Notes under the pieces: generated by a model
What the model saw: the letters and a program-made list of their open reading frames with translations, nothing else
Databases searched by the model: none
What the model was told of the DNA's origin: nothing
Position numbers and translations under genes: made by a program
Source: Priestia endophytica DSM 13796
GTDB lineage: Bacteria > Bacillota > Bacilli > Bacillales > Bacillaceae_H
Direction of reading: 5' to 3'
NCBI RefSeq assembly: GCF_900115845.1
Contig: NZ_FOXX01000024.1
Location: forward strand, 1-44,422
DNA length: 44,422 nucleotides
Part shown: positions 1 to 7,262 of the stretch, piece after piece
Position numbering within the stretch: position 1 is the stretch's first letter
How the letters are laid out: the number at the start of each line of letters is the position of its first letter

Positions 1-222
1 TAAAAGCCACCTTCTAACATATCCTCATGCGAAGATATGTGTTATCCGGTATTAGCTCCGGTTTCCCGGAGTTATCCCCGTCTCAAGGGCAGGTTGCCCA
101 CGTGTTACTCACCCGTCCGCCGCTAAGTTTTGAAAAGCAAGCTTTTCAAAACTCCGCTCGACTTGCATGTATTAGGCACGCCGCCAGCGTTCGTCCTGAG
201 CCAGGATCAAACTCTCCATAGA
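1..222 (-). rRNA. rrs: 16S ribosomal RNA, 5' end only (cut by window start)
   Basis: The reverse complement contains the universal 16S start region (AGAGTTTGATCCTGGCTCAG, ending near position 219) followed by GACGAACGCTGGCGGC and, further in, the GCGGCGGACGGGTGAGTAACACGTGG region. Only the first 220 or so bases (V1 and part of V2) lie in the window. The gene is transcribed leftwards, out of the window. The exact 5' end is set by family convention a few bases before AGAGTTTGATC, so the 222 boundary is approximate. Sitting next to pdaB matches the rRNA operon that follows this gene block in B. subtilis. Confidence 0.97.
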
Positions 223-310
223 AAGTTTGGTTTCATCTTTCGATGTCCATAGCTTTTTGTTTCTAATAAGAAACGTTGTTTTAAAAATAAAATAGAATTA
301 ACGTTGACGT

Positions 311-331
311 ATTTTGTTCAGTTTTCAAAGG
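311..331 (-). promoter_or_regulatory. boxA-like rRNA leader antitermination element
   Basis: On the minus strand this reads CTTTGAAAACTGAACAAAAT. It is the TTTGAAAACTGAACAAA-type motif found in Bacillus rRNA leaders and spacers, and it lies between the promoters and the start of 16S. The role in NusB/NusE-dependent antitermination is inferred from family knowledge. Confidence 0.6.
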
Positions 332-367
332 TCAATCACTTCACTTGTCGTTAACAGCGACTTTTAT

Positions 368-396
368 ATCTTATCACTTCTTCCGAAGTGTGTCAA
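368..396 (-). promoter_or_regulatory. rrn promoter, proximal (P2-like)
   Basis: On the minus strand, -35 TTGACA (396-391) and -10 TAAGAT (373-368) are separated by exactly 17 bases. The promoter faces the 16S gene and is the nearer of two tandem sigma-A promoters, as is usual for rRNA operons. Confidence 0.8.
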
Positions 397-462
397 CAAC
401 TTTTTTGAAAATGTTTTTTTAAGTGTTGTTCGTTTTGCGCTACCGTAGCAGCGACAAGTAAT

Positions 463-491
463 AATATAACAAGTTTCAAAAGAAACGTCAA
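463..491 (-). promoter_or_regulatory. rrn promoter, distal (P1-like)
   Basis: On the minus strand, -35 TTGACG (491-486) and -10 TATATT (468-463) are 17 bases apart, about 95 bp upstream of the second promoter. The tandem arrangement is typical of Bacillus rRNA operons. Confidence 0.75.
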
Positions 492-594
492 CACTAAATT
501 TCATTTTTTTTATTCTTTTTTAAAAATCATGTTATGAAGGAGTTAACCCCTACATATTATGAGACAAGATAGCTTGTTTCATAAGGGGGTAAAC

Positions 595-1359
595 ATGAAT
601 TTTTTCTATACGATTAACGGAAGTCGAGCAAAACAGATTGTATTGGTTTTAATACTATCATTTTTTGCAGGTGGTTTTCTACTTACTCAGACGTTATTTC
701 ACATTCCTGTTTTCTCAAGCAAAGATGGCCCAAAAGCAATTTATGAAAATGGGACAATAAAAGACAAAGTTTCTCTCACATTCAATATTAGTTGGGGAGA
801 TGAGAAGGCTGAAGAGATTTTAGATACTTTACGCTCACACGATATTGATAATGCTACTTTCTTTTTATCTGCTTCATGGGCAGAGAGACATCCTGAAATT
901 GTAAAGCGAATTCAAGAAGATGGACATGAGATTGGTTCTATGGGTTACGCGTATGAAAGCTATACAAGTTTGGAAGCACAAGAAATCCGCCAAGATATCG
1001 CTAAATCTGAAAAAGCATTTAAAACACTCGGCGTTGACAAGATCAAACTACTTAGACCACCTAATGGACATTTTGACAAAGAAACTTTAAAAATTGCGGA
1101 AGCCTATAATTATACAATAGTTCATTGGAGCCTTAACACAGAAGACTGGTTAAATCCTGGTGTAGATAAGATTGTAAGAAACGCAACCGAGAAAATCAAA
1201 GGCGGTGACATTGTTCTTCTTCATGCATCTGATTCTGCTCAGCAAACGAATGAAGCTCTTCCTTCTATTATTAGAGAACTTTCAAAGAAGAAGTTAAAAA
1301 CAACAACAGTTTCAAGTTTGATTTCTGGCGCCACTTCTAAAAGTGAAGAAATTAAATAA
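595..1359 (+). CDS. pdaB: PdaB, polysaccharide deacetylase-like sporulation protein
   Basis: A 254-residue carbohydrate-esterase-4/NodB-type protein. An N-terminal membrane segment (about residues 15-33) precedes the deacetylase fold. Family landmarks are [53 protein letters not shown] and [12 protein letters not shown]. The first motif has NISWG where true metal-dependent deacetylases have TFDDGP, as in other PdaB proteins. In B. subtilis PdaB (YbaN) is needed to keep spores stable late in development. An in-frame ATG lies 36 bases upstream, but the start at 595 is preferred: it has AAGGGGGT seven bases upstream and gives the family N-terminus. It is convergent with kbaA and divergent from the rRNA operon, as in B. 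subtilis. Confidence 0.93.
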   Translation: MNFFYTINGSRAKQIVLVLILSFFAGGFLLTQTLFHIPVFSSKDGPKAIYENGTIKDKVSLTFNISWGDEKAEEILDTLRSHDIDNATFFLSASWAERHPEIVKRIQEDGHEIGSMGYAYESYTSLEAQEIRQDIAKSEKAFKTLGVDKIKLLRPPNGHFDKETLKIAEAYNYTIVHWSLNTEDWLNPGVDKIVRNATEKIKGGDIVLLHASDSAQQTNEALPSIIRELSKKKLKTTTVSSLISGATSKSEEIK

Positions 1360-1360
1360 C

Positions 1361-1398
1361 CCCTATCCTTCCCTTATTGAAGGATAGGGCTTTTTTTT
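1361..1398 (+). terminator. Intrinsic terminator of pdaB
   Basis: An 11-bp stem (CCCTATCCTTC / GAAGGATAGGG, loop CCTTATT region) is followed by C and eight T. The T tract overlaps the kbaA stop codon, so the two convergent genes are packed tail to tail. Confidence 0.9.
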
Positions 1399-2026
1399 AC
1401 TTACTTTCTCTCACTTCTTTTATTATATGAGGAGATTCCAAAAACTTCGGAAGCATCAAAAGTTGGTAGATATTGCAGATAATCAATGGGATTAACATAA
1501 GATACAGCCAACTTTCCTCATTTGTTCTTAGTGCTGGAAACCACTCCACAATCGTCACAACAGTTAAAAAAAATAAAGCTGGAATAAATGCTGTTCGGTT
1601 TGTTTGCTTCATTTTTACATATGAGAAGGCAAGACCAACTACTAAAAGGGTAAGAGCAAGGAAAAGGTAATTAGTGATTGATTCTCCTGCTTCAGCAAAA
1701 AATGTGTATCTAAAATATACAAGATCAAATAGAACAAAAAGAATAAAAACAACTTGCACTGAATTCCAAAGTGATGAGGACTTAAAGATACCAAGTCCAA
1801 ATCTGTGAACAGTTAAGTAAGAAAAAAAGCCCATCTGACTAATTAAACTAAAAATGCAGCCTACACCAATTAGCCAAATAGTAATTCCTACTATCTCACC
1901 TATTTCACCTTGAATAAAGAGGTCTTTATATTCTCCCCAGTTCAATGTAAATCCAACAAATACTGTTATGACAGCCCCAACTGAAAGTGTTGATAAAAAG
2001 AAACGTACAAGGTTTCGACTTTTCAT
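1397..2026 (-). CDS. kbaA: KbaA, KinB-signalling pathway membrane protein
   Basis: A 209-residue polytopic membrane protein with about six hydrophobic segments (near residues 10-28, 46-66, 90-108, 119-137, 146-164 and 173-192). Length, hydropathy and position between gerD and pdaB, with alternating gene strands, all match B. subtilis KbaA. KbaA is needed for activation of the sensor kinase KinB that feeds the Spo0 phosphorelay. The ATG is preceded by a GGGGGAGAA ribosome-binding site. Identification rests on synteny and overall character, since the family has no catalytic motif to check. Confidence 0.88.
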   Translation of the reverse strand: MKSRNLVRFFLSTLSVGAVITVFVGFTLNWGEYKDLFIQGEIGEIVGITIWLIGVGCIFSLISQMGFFSYLTVHRFGLGIFKSSSLWNSVQVVFILFVLFDLVYFRYTFFAEAGESITNYLFLALTLLVVGLAFSYVKMKQTNRTAFIPALFFLTVVTIVEWFPALRTNEESWLYLMLIPLIICNIYQLLMLPKFLESPHIIKEVRESK

Positions 2027-2126
2027 CTGTTCTCCCCCATTAATTGTTCTTTTTATTTCGTGTAAGTCCCCTTATATCTTATTTACCACAAAGAAAATGT
2101 AATTCCTGTTAACGACTTGAGAACGT

Positions 2127-2155
2127 GAATATTTTTTCTATTTCCTTTCATATTA
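2127..2155 (+). promoter_or_regulatory. Sigma-G-type promoter of gerD
   Basis: GAATA at 2127-2131 and CATATTA at 2149-2155 are separated by 17 bases. This closely matches the forespore sigma-G consensus (G-A-A-T-A, 17-18 bases, CAT--TA). The distance to the gerD start is about 47 bp. B. subtilis gerD is known to be forespore-expressed, so sequence and biology agree. Confidence 0.7.
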
Positions 2156-2201
2156 AGAATAAGACATTTTACAGAAGGTATTTGAAAGGAGCGTTACAAT
2201 T

Positions 2202-2771
2202 ATGGGAAGAGCTCTTTTGCTCCTATATGCCCTAATTTTTGTTTTTTCTTCATCTGGTTGTGCCCCACAAGAGGCAGAAGGAAGTGAGATGGACTACGAT
2301 CAAACAAAAAAGATGGTAGTAGATATCCTTAAAACAGACGATGGAAAAGCAGCACTAAAGCAAGTGCTAAAGGATGATGAAGTAAAAAAAGAGATAGTTA
2401 TAGATGAGAAATTGATCAAAGAAACAATTCAAGATACACTGTCATCTGAGAAAGGCTCAAAGTTCTGGACTGAAGCTTTCAAAGATCCCAAGTTTGCTAA
2501 AACACTTGCTACATCTCTTCAAGATGAACATGAAGAAATCATTAAAAAGCTCATGAAAGATCCTGAATATCAGCAAATGCTAATGGATGTTCTTAAAAAT
2601 CCCGAGATGGAAAAAGAAGTCACAAAGCTATTAAAGAGTAAAGAATATCGAAAACATCTTCAAACCGTTATAACTGAAACATTTGAAAGTCCAACATATA
2701 AAGGAAAAGTGCAAGAAATGATAGACAAAGCTGTAAAAGAAGCTGAAGCTGAGGAAAAGAAAGAAGAATAA
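2202..2771 (+). CDS. gerD: GerD, spore germination lipoprotein
   Basis: A 189-residue protein with a lipoprotein signal peptide: hydrophobic core at residues 4-17 and lipobox SSGC with the lipid-modified Cys at position 20. The rest is highly charged and helical, rich in Lys and Glu, ending in an EAEAEEKKEE tail. B. subtilis GerD is a spore inner-membrane lipoprotein required for clustering nutrient germinant receptors in the germinosome. The ATG has AAAGGAG upstream. The order salA-gerD-kbaA with gerD on the opposite strand matches B. subtilis. Confidence 0.93.
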   Translation: MGRALLLLYALIFVFSSSGCAPQEAEGSEMDYDQTKKMVVDILKTDDGKAALKQVLKDDEVKKEIVIDEKLIKETIQDTLSSEKGSKFWTEAFKDPKFAKTLATSLQDEHEEIIKKLMKDPEYQQMLMDVLKNPEMEKEVTKLLKSKEYRKHLQTVITETFESPTYKGKVQEMIDKAVKEAEAEEKKEE

Positions 2772-2781
2772 GTGTAGTAAA

Positions 2782-2812
2782 GAGGCGTTGCATATGTGCA
2801 ACGCCTTTTACC
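2782..2812. terminator. Bidirectional terminator between gerD and salA
   Basis: The stem AGGCGTTGCA / TGCAACGCCT has a 4-base loop, a T-rich run on the plus side and AAAG/CTTT on the other. It lies between the two convergent genes and can serve both. Confidence 0.85.
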
Positions 2813-2813
2813 T

Positions 2814-3866
2814 TTATACATTATGATCCTGTTCTTGTATACAAAGAGAAATAACTTTTTCACCAATTTCACTATAGATCTTTCCTAAACGGTGATCTTC
2901 ACCATATACAGATGGAGCAAATTCTTCCTCATTCCAATCTGGTTGCTGTAGCGGAAGTTTTCCAAGCAGTGGAACAGCTAATTCCTCTGCTAACTTTTCT
3001 CCCCCACCTTTGCCGAACACGTACTCTTTCTCTCCCGTAGCTTCACTTTCAAAGTATGCCATGTTTTCTACAACTCCTAAGACTTCATGGTCTGTACGAA
3101 TAGCCATTGCACCAGCCCTTGCTGCTACAAAAGCGGCTGTTGGATGGGGAGTTGACACAATGATTTCTTTACAAGCAGGAAGCATAGAATGAATATCAAG
3201 CGCAACATCGCCTGTTCCTGGCGGTAAATCAAGCAGAAGGTAGTCTAACTCCCCCCACTCTACTTCTTGGAAGAAGCTTGTCAACATTTTACCAAGCATA
3301 GGCCCTCTCCAAATGACAGGTGCATTATCTTCCACAAAGAAGCCCATTGAAATAACTTTCACACCAAAACGATCAACCGGAATAATTCGATCATTTTCAA
3401 CGGTTGGACGTTGTTCAATTCCCATCATATCAGGGACGCTAAACCCATAAATGTCAGCATCAATCAAACCGACTTTCTTTCCAAGCCTTGCAAGAGCAAT
3501 TGCTAAGTTAACAGAAACGGTTGATTTTCCGACGCCTCCTTTACCGCTGGCAATCGCGATAAATGTTGTATCTTTTGTATTTAAAAGCGATGGCTGCTCC
3601 TGCGCTGCCACACTATCTTGCGGCAGTGCTTCAAAGCGAAGGCCAACTGTTTCAAAACCTGCTTCTTTTAATAAATTTACTACTGTTCCTTGAAGCTGCA
3701 TCTGTTCTGCTGTTCCTGTTTTAGCAACAAGCAGTTTAACGCTCACATGTTTTTTCTCTTCTTTAATCTTAATTTCTTGAATGCCGTCTAACTCTCCTAA
3801 TGTTTTATGTAAAAACGGCTCTTCTACCCTTGACAATAGTGCGTGAACTTCCTTTTCTGTGAGCAT
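2814..3866 (-). CDS. salA: SalA/Mrp-family P-loop ATPase (ApbC-like)
   Basis: A 350-residue Mrp/NBP35 protein. The N-terminal MIP18/DUF59-like domain (about residues 1-90) is followed by the MinD/ParA-type ATPase domain, with the deviant Walker A motif ASGKGGVGKST, DADIYGFSVPDMMG, and LLLDLPPGTGDV. The family carries Fe-S clusters to target proteins. In B. subtilis SalA also affects exoprotease expression by repressing scoC. The open frame extends 28 codons upstream, but MLTEKEV at 3866 is the family N-terminus and has GGGGAAGGTG upstream. I see no conserved CxxC in the C-terminal part, as in Bacillus members. Confidence 0.92.
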   Translation of the reverse strand: MLTEKEVHALLSRVEEPFLHKTLGELDGIQEIKIKEEKKHVSVKLLVAKTGTAEQMQLQGTVVNLLKEAGFETVGLRFEALPQDSVAAQEQPSLLNTKDTTFIAIASGKGGVGKSTVSVNLAIALARLGKKVGLIDADIYGFSVPDMMGIEQRPTVENDRIIPVDRFGVKVISMGFFVEDNAPVIWRGPMLGKMLTSFFQEVEWGELDYLLLDLPPGTGDVALDIHSMLPACKEIIVSTPHPTAAFVAARAGAMAIRTDHEVLGVVENMAYFESEATGEKEYVFGKGGGEKLAEELAVPLLGKLPLQQPDWNEEEFAPSVYGEDHRLGKIYSEIGEKVISLCIQEQDHNV

Positions 3867-3903
3867 GTTTTCACCTTCCCCGTTGAATTCGTTTACATTC
3901 TGA

Positions 3904-3909
3904 ATTATA
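3904..3909 (-). promoter_or_regulatory. Extended -10 element, probable salA promoter
   Basis: The minus strand reads TGATATAAT: a perfect -10 hexamer preceded by the TGn extension, 38 bases upstream of the salA start. The -35 region is poor, as is common with extended -10 promoters. Confidence 0.45.
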
Positions 3910-3941
3910 TCATATTTTCCCTTTGTTTCGTGAGCGCAAAC

Positions 3942-3973
3942 AAAAAGCACCTCACTCTTTCGGAGGTGCTTTT
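3942..3973 (-). terminator. Terminator at the end of cwlD
   Basis: On the minus strand, AAGCACCTC / GAGGTGCTT encloses a short loop and is followed by TTTTG. The stem includes the last codons and stop of cwlD, separating it from salA. Confidence 0.8.
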
Positions 3974-4665
3974 GCTGTTAAGTGATGTAAAATCCCTCTA
4001 TAGATTGAAGCAGCCACTTTCTTCTGATATTCCTCTGTTTTTAAAAGATCATGCTCTGTTGGATTGGAAAGAAAGCCAACTTCAACAAGTGCTCCTGGAA
4101 TATCAGCATTTTCAACAAGATAAATATTTTGAATTCTTTTTGCTTCTCGATTCGTATTATTCAAGTTTCCTCTGAATTCCGATTGAATCCATGTAGCCAG
4201 GTTCTTATTTTCTTCTTTTGATCCATTATAAAATGTTTGAGCTCCGCTCCATTTCGGAGAGGGAATTGCATTAAGATGGATACTTAAATACATATCAGCA
4301 CTGGAATGATTGATAATTTCTAGACGTTTTCTTAAATCTTCTCCTTTGCGTCTGCTATACCCTTTTGTATCTTTGTCTGCTAAGTCTTCATCTTTTTCAC
4401 GCGTCATAATAACAAGTGCTCCTTGTTCTTGAAGGTAATCCCTAATCATCAGGGAAATGGAGAGCGTTACTTCTTTCTCTAACACATCTCTACCAACTGC
4501 TCCCCCGTCAGCCCCTCCATGCCCTGCATCCAAGACAATAATTTTACCGCTTAACGGGAGATTCCAAGAACCAATTGAACCTTTATTTGTAAAGTAATGC
4601 TGAACGCCTAGAAAAAGACAACAGATGACGATAATAACAGTCCCTAACCAAAGCTTTTTTTTCAT
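3952..4665 (-). CDS. cwlD: CwlD, N-acetylmuramoyl-L-alanine amidase (spore cortex)
   Basis: A 237-residue Amidase_3 enzyme with an N-terminal signal/anchor (about residues 4-21). Zinc-site motifs are IVLDAGHGGADGG (His49), the following Glu in the EKEV segment, and SIHLNA. The catalytic Glu lies in ALVEVGFLSNPTE. Length equals B. subtilis CwlD. With PdaA this protein makes muramic-delta-lactam in the spore cortex, the mark read by germination lytic enzymes. It follows ybaK with a 66-bp gap that holds a sigma-E-like promoter. Confidence 0.94.
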   Translation of the reverse strand: MKKKLWLGTVIIVICCLFLGVQHYFTNKGSIGSWNLPLSGKIIVLDAGHGGADGGAVGRDVLEKEVTLSISLMIRDYLQEQGALVIMTREKDEDLADKDTKGYSRRKGEDLRKRLEIINHSSADMYLSIHLNAIPSPKWSGAQTFYNGSKEENKNLATWIQSEFRGNLNNTNREAKRIQNIYLVENADIPGALVEVGFLSNPTEHDLLKTEEYQKKVAASIYRGILHHLTAKAPPKE

Positions 4666-4697
4666 CGTGCTCCCCCCGCTCGTCCTACCTACTATTT

Positions 4698-4727
4698 TCT
4701 ATATGGTGAGCGAAGAGGATTTATGAT
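4698..4727 (-). promoter_or_regulatory. Sigma-E-like promoter of cwlD
   Basis: On the minus strand, ATCATAAA (4727-4720) and CATATAGA (4705-4698) are spaced by 14 bases, close to the mother-cell sigma-E pattern (ATA-type -35, CATA-type -10). cwlD of B. subtilis is known to be transcribed in the mother cell. The match is imperfect. Confidence 0.4.
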
Positions 4728-4731
4728 TATT

Positions 4732-5175
4732 TTAGGACAATTTTAAGGCGTATCTTTTCTTTCCAAATCGAAAACCTTCTGTCCACCAGCCATCAACGTA
4801 GGCTTCACAAAGCATATACAAACCATCACCTGTTGGCAGCTCATAATGATCTTCTGTCCAAAAGGAAAGATAATCGAAAAGAGCAGAAACAAGCTTTTTT
4901 CCCTCTTTTTCAGATCTTGCCCGTACTTTCTCTTCCTGTTCTCCATAATAACCAAACCTGCTATATTTTGCTCCAAGTAAGAAAGCCTCAACTGCTATAT
5001 CTAAGCACCCTTCCTCAACAGAACGGTTATTCTTTGTTGAATAAAACATGAGCGGCTGAAAATAGCGCATCATTTCTTTATATAGTTTCTCAAGCGAAAT
5101 TCCGCTCATTACTTTTCGTTCATACTTCATTTCTTTTTCTCTTCTTCGTTCTTTAAATGTTGTAATTACGGTCAC
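4732..5175 (-). CDS. ybaK: YbaK family protein (DUF2521), function unknown
   Basis: A soluble protein of 147 residues if started at the GTG at 5175. The ATG three codons earlier (5184) directly abuts the AAGGAGG ribosome-binding site, leaving no spacing, while the GTG sits nine bases after it. The sequence has a basic N-terminus (FKERRREKEMKYERK) and an acidic and aromatic C-terminal part (WTEDHYELPTGDGLY ... YVDGWWTEGFRFGKKRY). Assignment rests on position directly upstream of cwlD, where B. subtilis has ybaK, and similar length. No catalytic motif is recognised. It marks the left edge of the conserved block. Confidence 0.8.
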   Translation of the reverse strand: MTVITTFKERRREKEMKYERKVMSGISLEKLYKEMMRYFQPLMFYSTKNNRSVEEGCLDIAVEAFLLGAKYSRFGYYGEQEEKVRARSEKEGKKLVSALFDYLSFWTEDHYELPTGDGLYMLCEAYVDGWWTEGFRFGKKRYALKLS

Positions 5176-5231
5176 GTTCGCCATCCTCCTTTTCTTTTAT
5201 TGTGACCGACCGCCAACTTTATACACAGGAA

Positions 5232-5262
5232 CAAAAAGGCAGAGAGTTCTACTCTCTGCCTT
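5232..5262 (-). terminator. Terminator of the MFS exporter gene
   Basis: The stem GGCAGAGAGT / ACTCTCTGCC has a 3-base loop. On the minus strand it is followed by TTTTTGTT. It lies immediately after the stop codon of the MFS gene. Confidence 0.88.
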
Positions 5263-6792
5263 CTACTTGTTTAGTATATTTTCTTTCACTTCAAGCTTTC
5301 TTACAGCTATGCGGGCTTTTCCCATCATAAGTACTGTAATAAAAGCAAGACCAATTGGAATAAGAGCAAATGTAAAAGCATCTGTAATAGATGTTGACAT
5401 AGCATGCACAATTTTTGATAGAACAGGCTCTGGAATCATTGCACGAGCGCCTCCCTCAAAAAGAGCGCTTGGGTTTTCAACATTTGCCATTGCTCCACTG
5501 CTTCCTGCACTTCCAAAGCTTTCTTTTAATTCACTTGTAAAGTGACTACTTTGAATTGTTCCAAATACAGTTACGCCAATTGTCATTCCAAGAGAACGAG
5601 CAAAAGAGTTTGTAGAGTTTGCGGATCCTCGGTAGCGCACATCAAGTTTTTCAATTGATGCTGTTGGTAAAATTGAAAATGAGAAACCAACACCAAAACC
5701 TGTTAATACCATAAAGATAGTTAGCATCCATCTTGCTGTTTCAGGAGTCATTGTACTTAGTAACACCATGCCAGCTGCAAAGGAGACAATTGAAAGAAAC
5801 ATAAGATTGCGGAACGTTGTTTTCGTTTGAAAAATCCCACCGATTGCGCTTCCTGCAACAGATCCTAACATCATTGGTGTTAATACCAACCCTGCATTTG
5901 TTGCAGAACCGCCATAAACAGCTTGAACAAAGATAGGAATAAATACTGTTAAGATGATAAATGTGCCTCCGTAAAGGAATGCCAAGATTTGAGCTGTTGC
6001 AAAAAGACGGTTTTTAAACATCCAAAAAGAAATGATTGGATCTGAAACTTTTCGTTCTGTAAAAATAAAGATAATAAAAAATAAAATAAAAGATCCGAAC
6101 AACCCTAGAATTTGTGGTGATTGCCAACTATATTCTTTACCACCAAGTTCAAGAGCAAACATCAAGCTGACAACTGCAATAACGAGCGTTGCAGCTCCTA
6201 GCCAATCCACCCTTTGTTCTTTCCGCTCTGTTGATTCTTTATAAGCTTTAATAATTAAAAGAAGGGATACAATACCAAGCGGTACATTTACATAAAAAAT
6301 CCATTGCCAGCTAATATACTCTGTAATATAAGCACCAAGTAAAGGACCACATACGCTTGAAACTCCAAATACCGCTCCAAGAAGACCTGTCATCTTTCCA
6401 CGTTTCTCGGGAGGAAAAATATCAAATACAATTGTGAAAGCAATTGGCATAAGCGCTCCGCCTCCAACGCCTTGTACTGCTCGATAAATGCTGAGTTGTT
6501 CAATGCTTGTGGCTGTACCACATAAAATTGAACCTAATAAAAATACTAAAAGACCAAAAATAAAAAAACGTTTGCGACCGTACATATCAGACAGCTTACC
6601 GAAAATAGGCATTCCAGCCATTACAGTCACCATATATGCAGAGGTCACCCAAACAAACTTATCTAATCCACCAAGATCAGAAACAATAGTCCCCATTGCT
6701 GTTGCAACAATAGTGTTGTCCATTGCAGACATTAAAATAGCTAATAATAGCCCTGTTACAACAAGCTTTAATTGTGAGTCTTTTGAAACCAC
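5263..6792 (-). CDS. MFS multidrug exporter, DHA2 (EmrB/QacA) family, 14 membrane segments
   Basis: A 509-residue integral membrane protein. TM1 carries the proton-coupling Asp (Asp25 in MSAMDNTIVATAM). The loop 2-3 motif A is GKLSDMYGRKR (65-75). The antiporter motif C, GVSSVCGPLLGAYI (143-156), marks it as an exporter. Length and hydropathy fit 14 segments. Members expel lipophilic cations, dyes, antibiotics or toxic metabolites using the proton gradient; the substrate cannot be read from sequence. The start is GTG with AGAGGAG seven bases upstream. It stands alone with its own terminator and has no regulator beside it. It is the first accessory gene after the conserved block. Confidence 0.88.
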   Translation of the reverse strand: MVSKDSQLKLVVTGLLLAILMSAMDNTIVATAMGTIVSDLGGLDKFVWVTSAYMVTVMAGMPIFGKLSDMYGRKRFFIFGLLVFLLGSILCGTATSIEQLSIYRAVQGVGGGALMPIAFTIVFDIFPPEKRGKMTGLLGAVFGVSSVCGPLLGAYITEYISWQWIFYVNVPLGIVSLLLIIKAYKESTERKEQRVDWLGAATLVIAVVSLMFALELGGKEYSWQSPQILGLFGSFILFFIIFIFTERKVSDPIISFWMFKNRLFATAQILAFLYGGTFIILTVFIPIFVQAVYGGSATNAGLVLTPMMLGSVAGSAIGGIFQTKTTFRNLMFLSIVSFAAGMVLLSTMTPETARWMLTIFMVLTGFGVGFSFSILPTASIEKLDVRYRGSANSTNSFARSLGMTIGVTVFGTIQSSHFTSELKESFGSAGSSGAMANVENPSALFEGGARAMIPEPVLSKIVHAMSTSITDAFTFALIPIGLAFITVLMMGKARIAVRKLEVKENILNK

Positions 6793-7262
6793 AGGCTCAC
6801 TCCTCTCTAATGTTTAACAAAGTTAATTATAGTGAAGTTTTGATACAAGAGCTACTTCTAATTTGAAATTTATCCCTTTTATCCAAAGGTGCTAACTTAA
6901 AACGTAAATAAAAGGAAGAGTATATCCTTTTCTACATAACTTTCTCTAATCCTAGTGAAGAACCAAAACAAAGAACTTTTTCTTCTCTTTATTAAGCAAT
7001 ACAAGCATAAATCACAGCTTTATAAAATTAGTGCTCCTATTGGTTAAAAATTCACATACTATAGGTAAATCTTCACTCATTCTTATGTATGATTGACGCT
7101 TCGAAGTGATTTGTTATAGTTGAGGTACTAAATGTGTCCTGATAGTAAAGGGGCTTCTGTTACTCTCCTTGTAAGAAGCTACCGGTTTCCACACATTCTA
7201 TCCTAGCAGAATTACTTCTCTACACTCTATAATTGGTTTCTTGAATACAAGGAGGAGCTTCT
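6793..7262. other. 470-bp divergent intergenic region (MFS / sensor kinase)
   Basis: No gene is supported here. The only clear signal is the sigma-A promoter at 7093-7120 facing the sensor kinase. A loose inverted repeat (GCTTCT ... AGAAGC, about 7152-7180) lies in the kinase leader, and its role is unknown. No strong promoter is obvious on the minus strand for the MFS gene. Confidence 0.5.
7093..7120 (+). promoter_or_regulatory. Sigma-A promoter of the two-component/levan locus
   Basis: TTGACG (7093-7098) and TATAGT (7115-7120) are 16 bases apart, about 143 bp upstream of the sensor kinase. This leaves a fairly long untranslated leader. Confidence 0.6.

Noticed and set aside
27-221. Open frame of 64 residues on the plus strand
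   Set aside because: It is antisense to the 5' end of 16S rRNA, which explains the sequence completely.
3843-4175. 110-residue plus-strand frame
   Set aside because: It runs antisense across the salA/cwlD boundary, both clear genes, and has no ribosome-binding site or family features.
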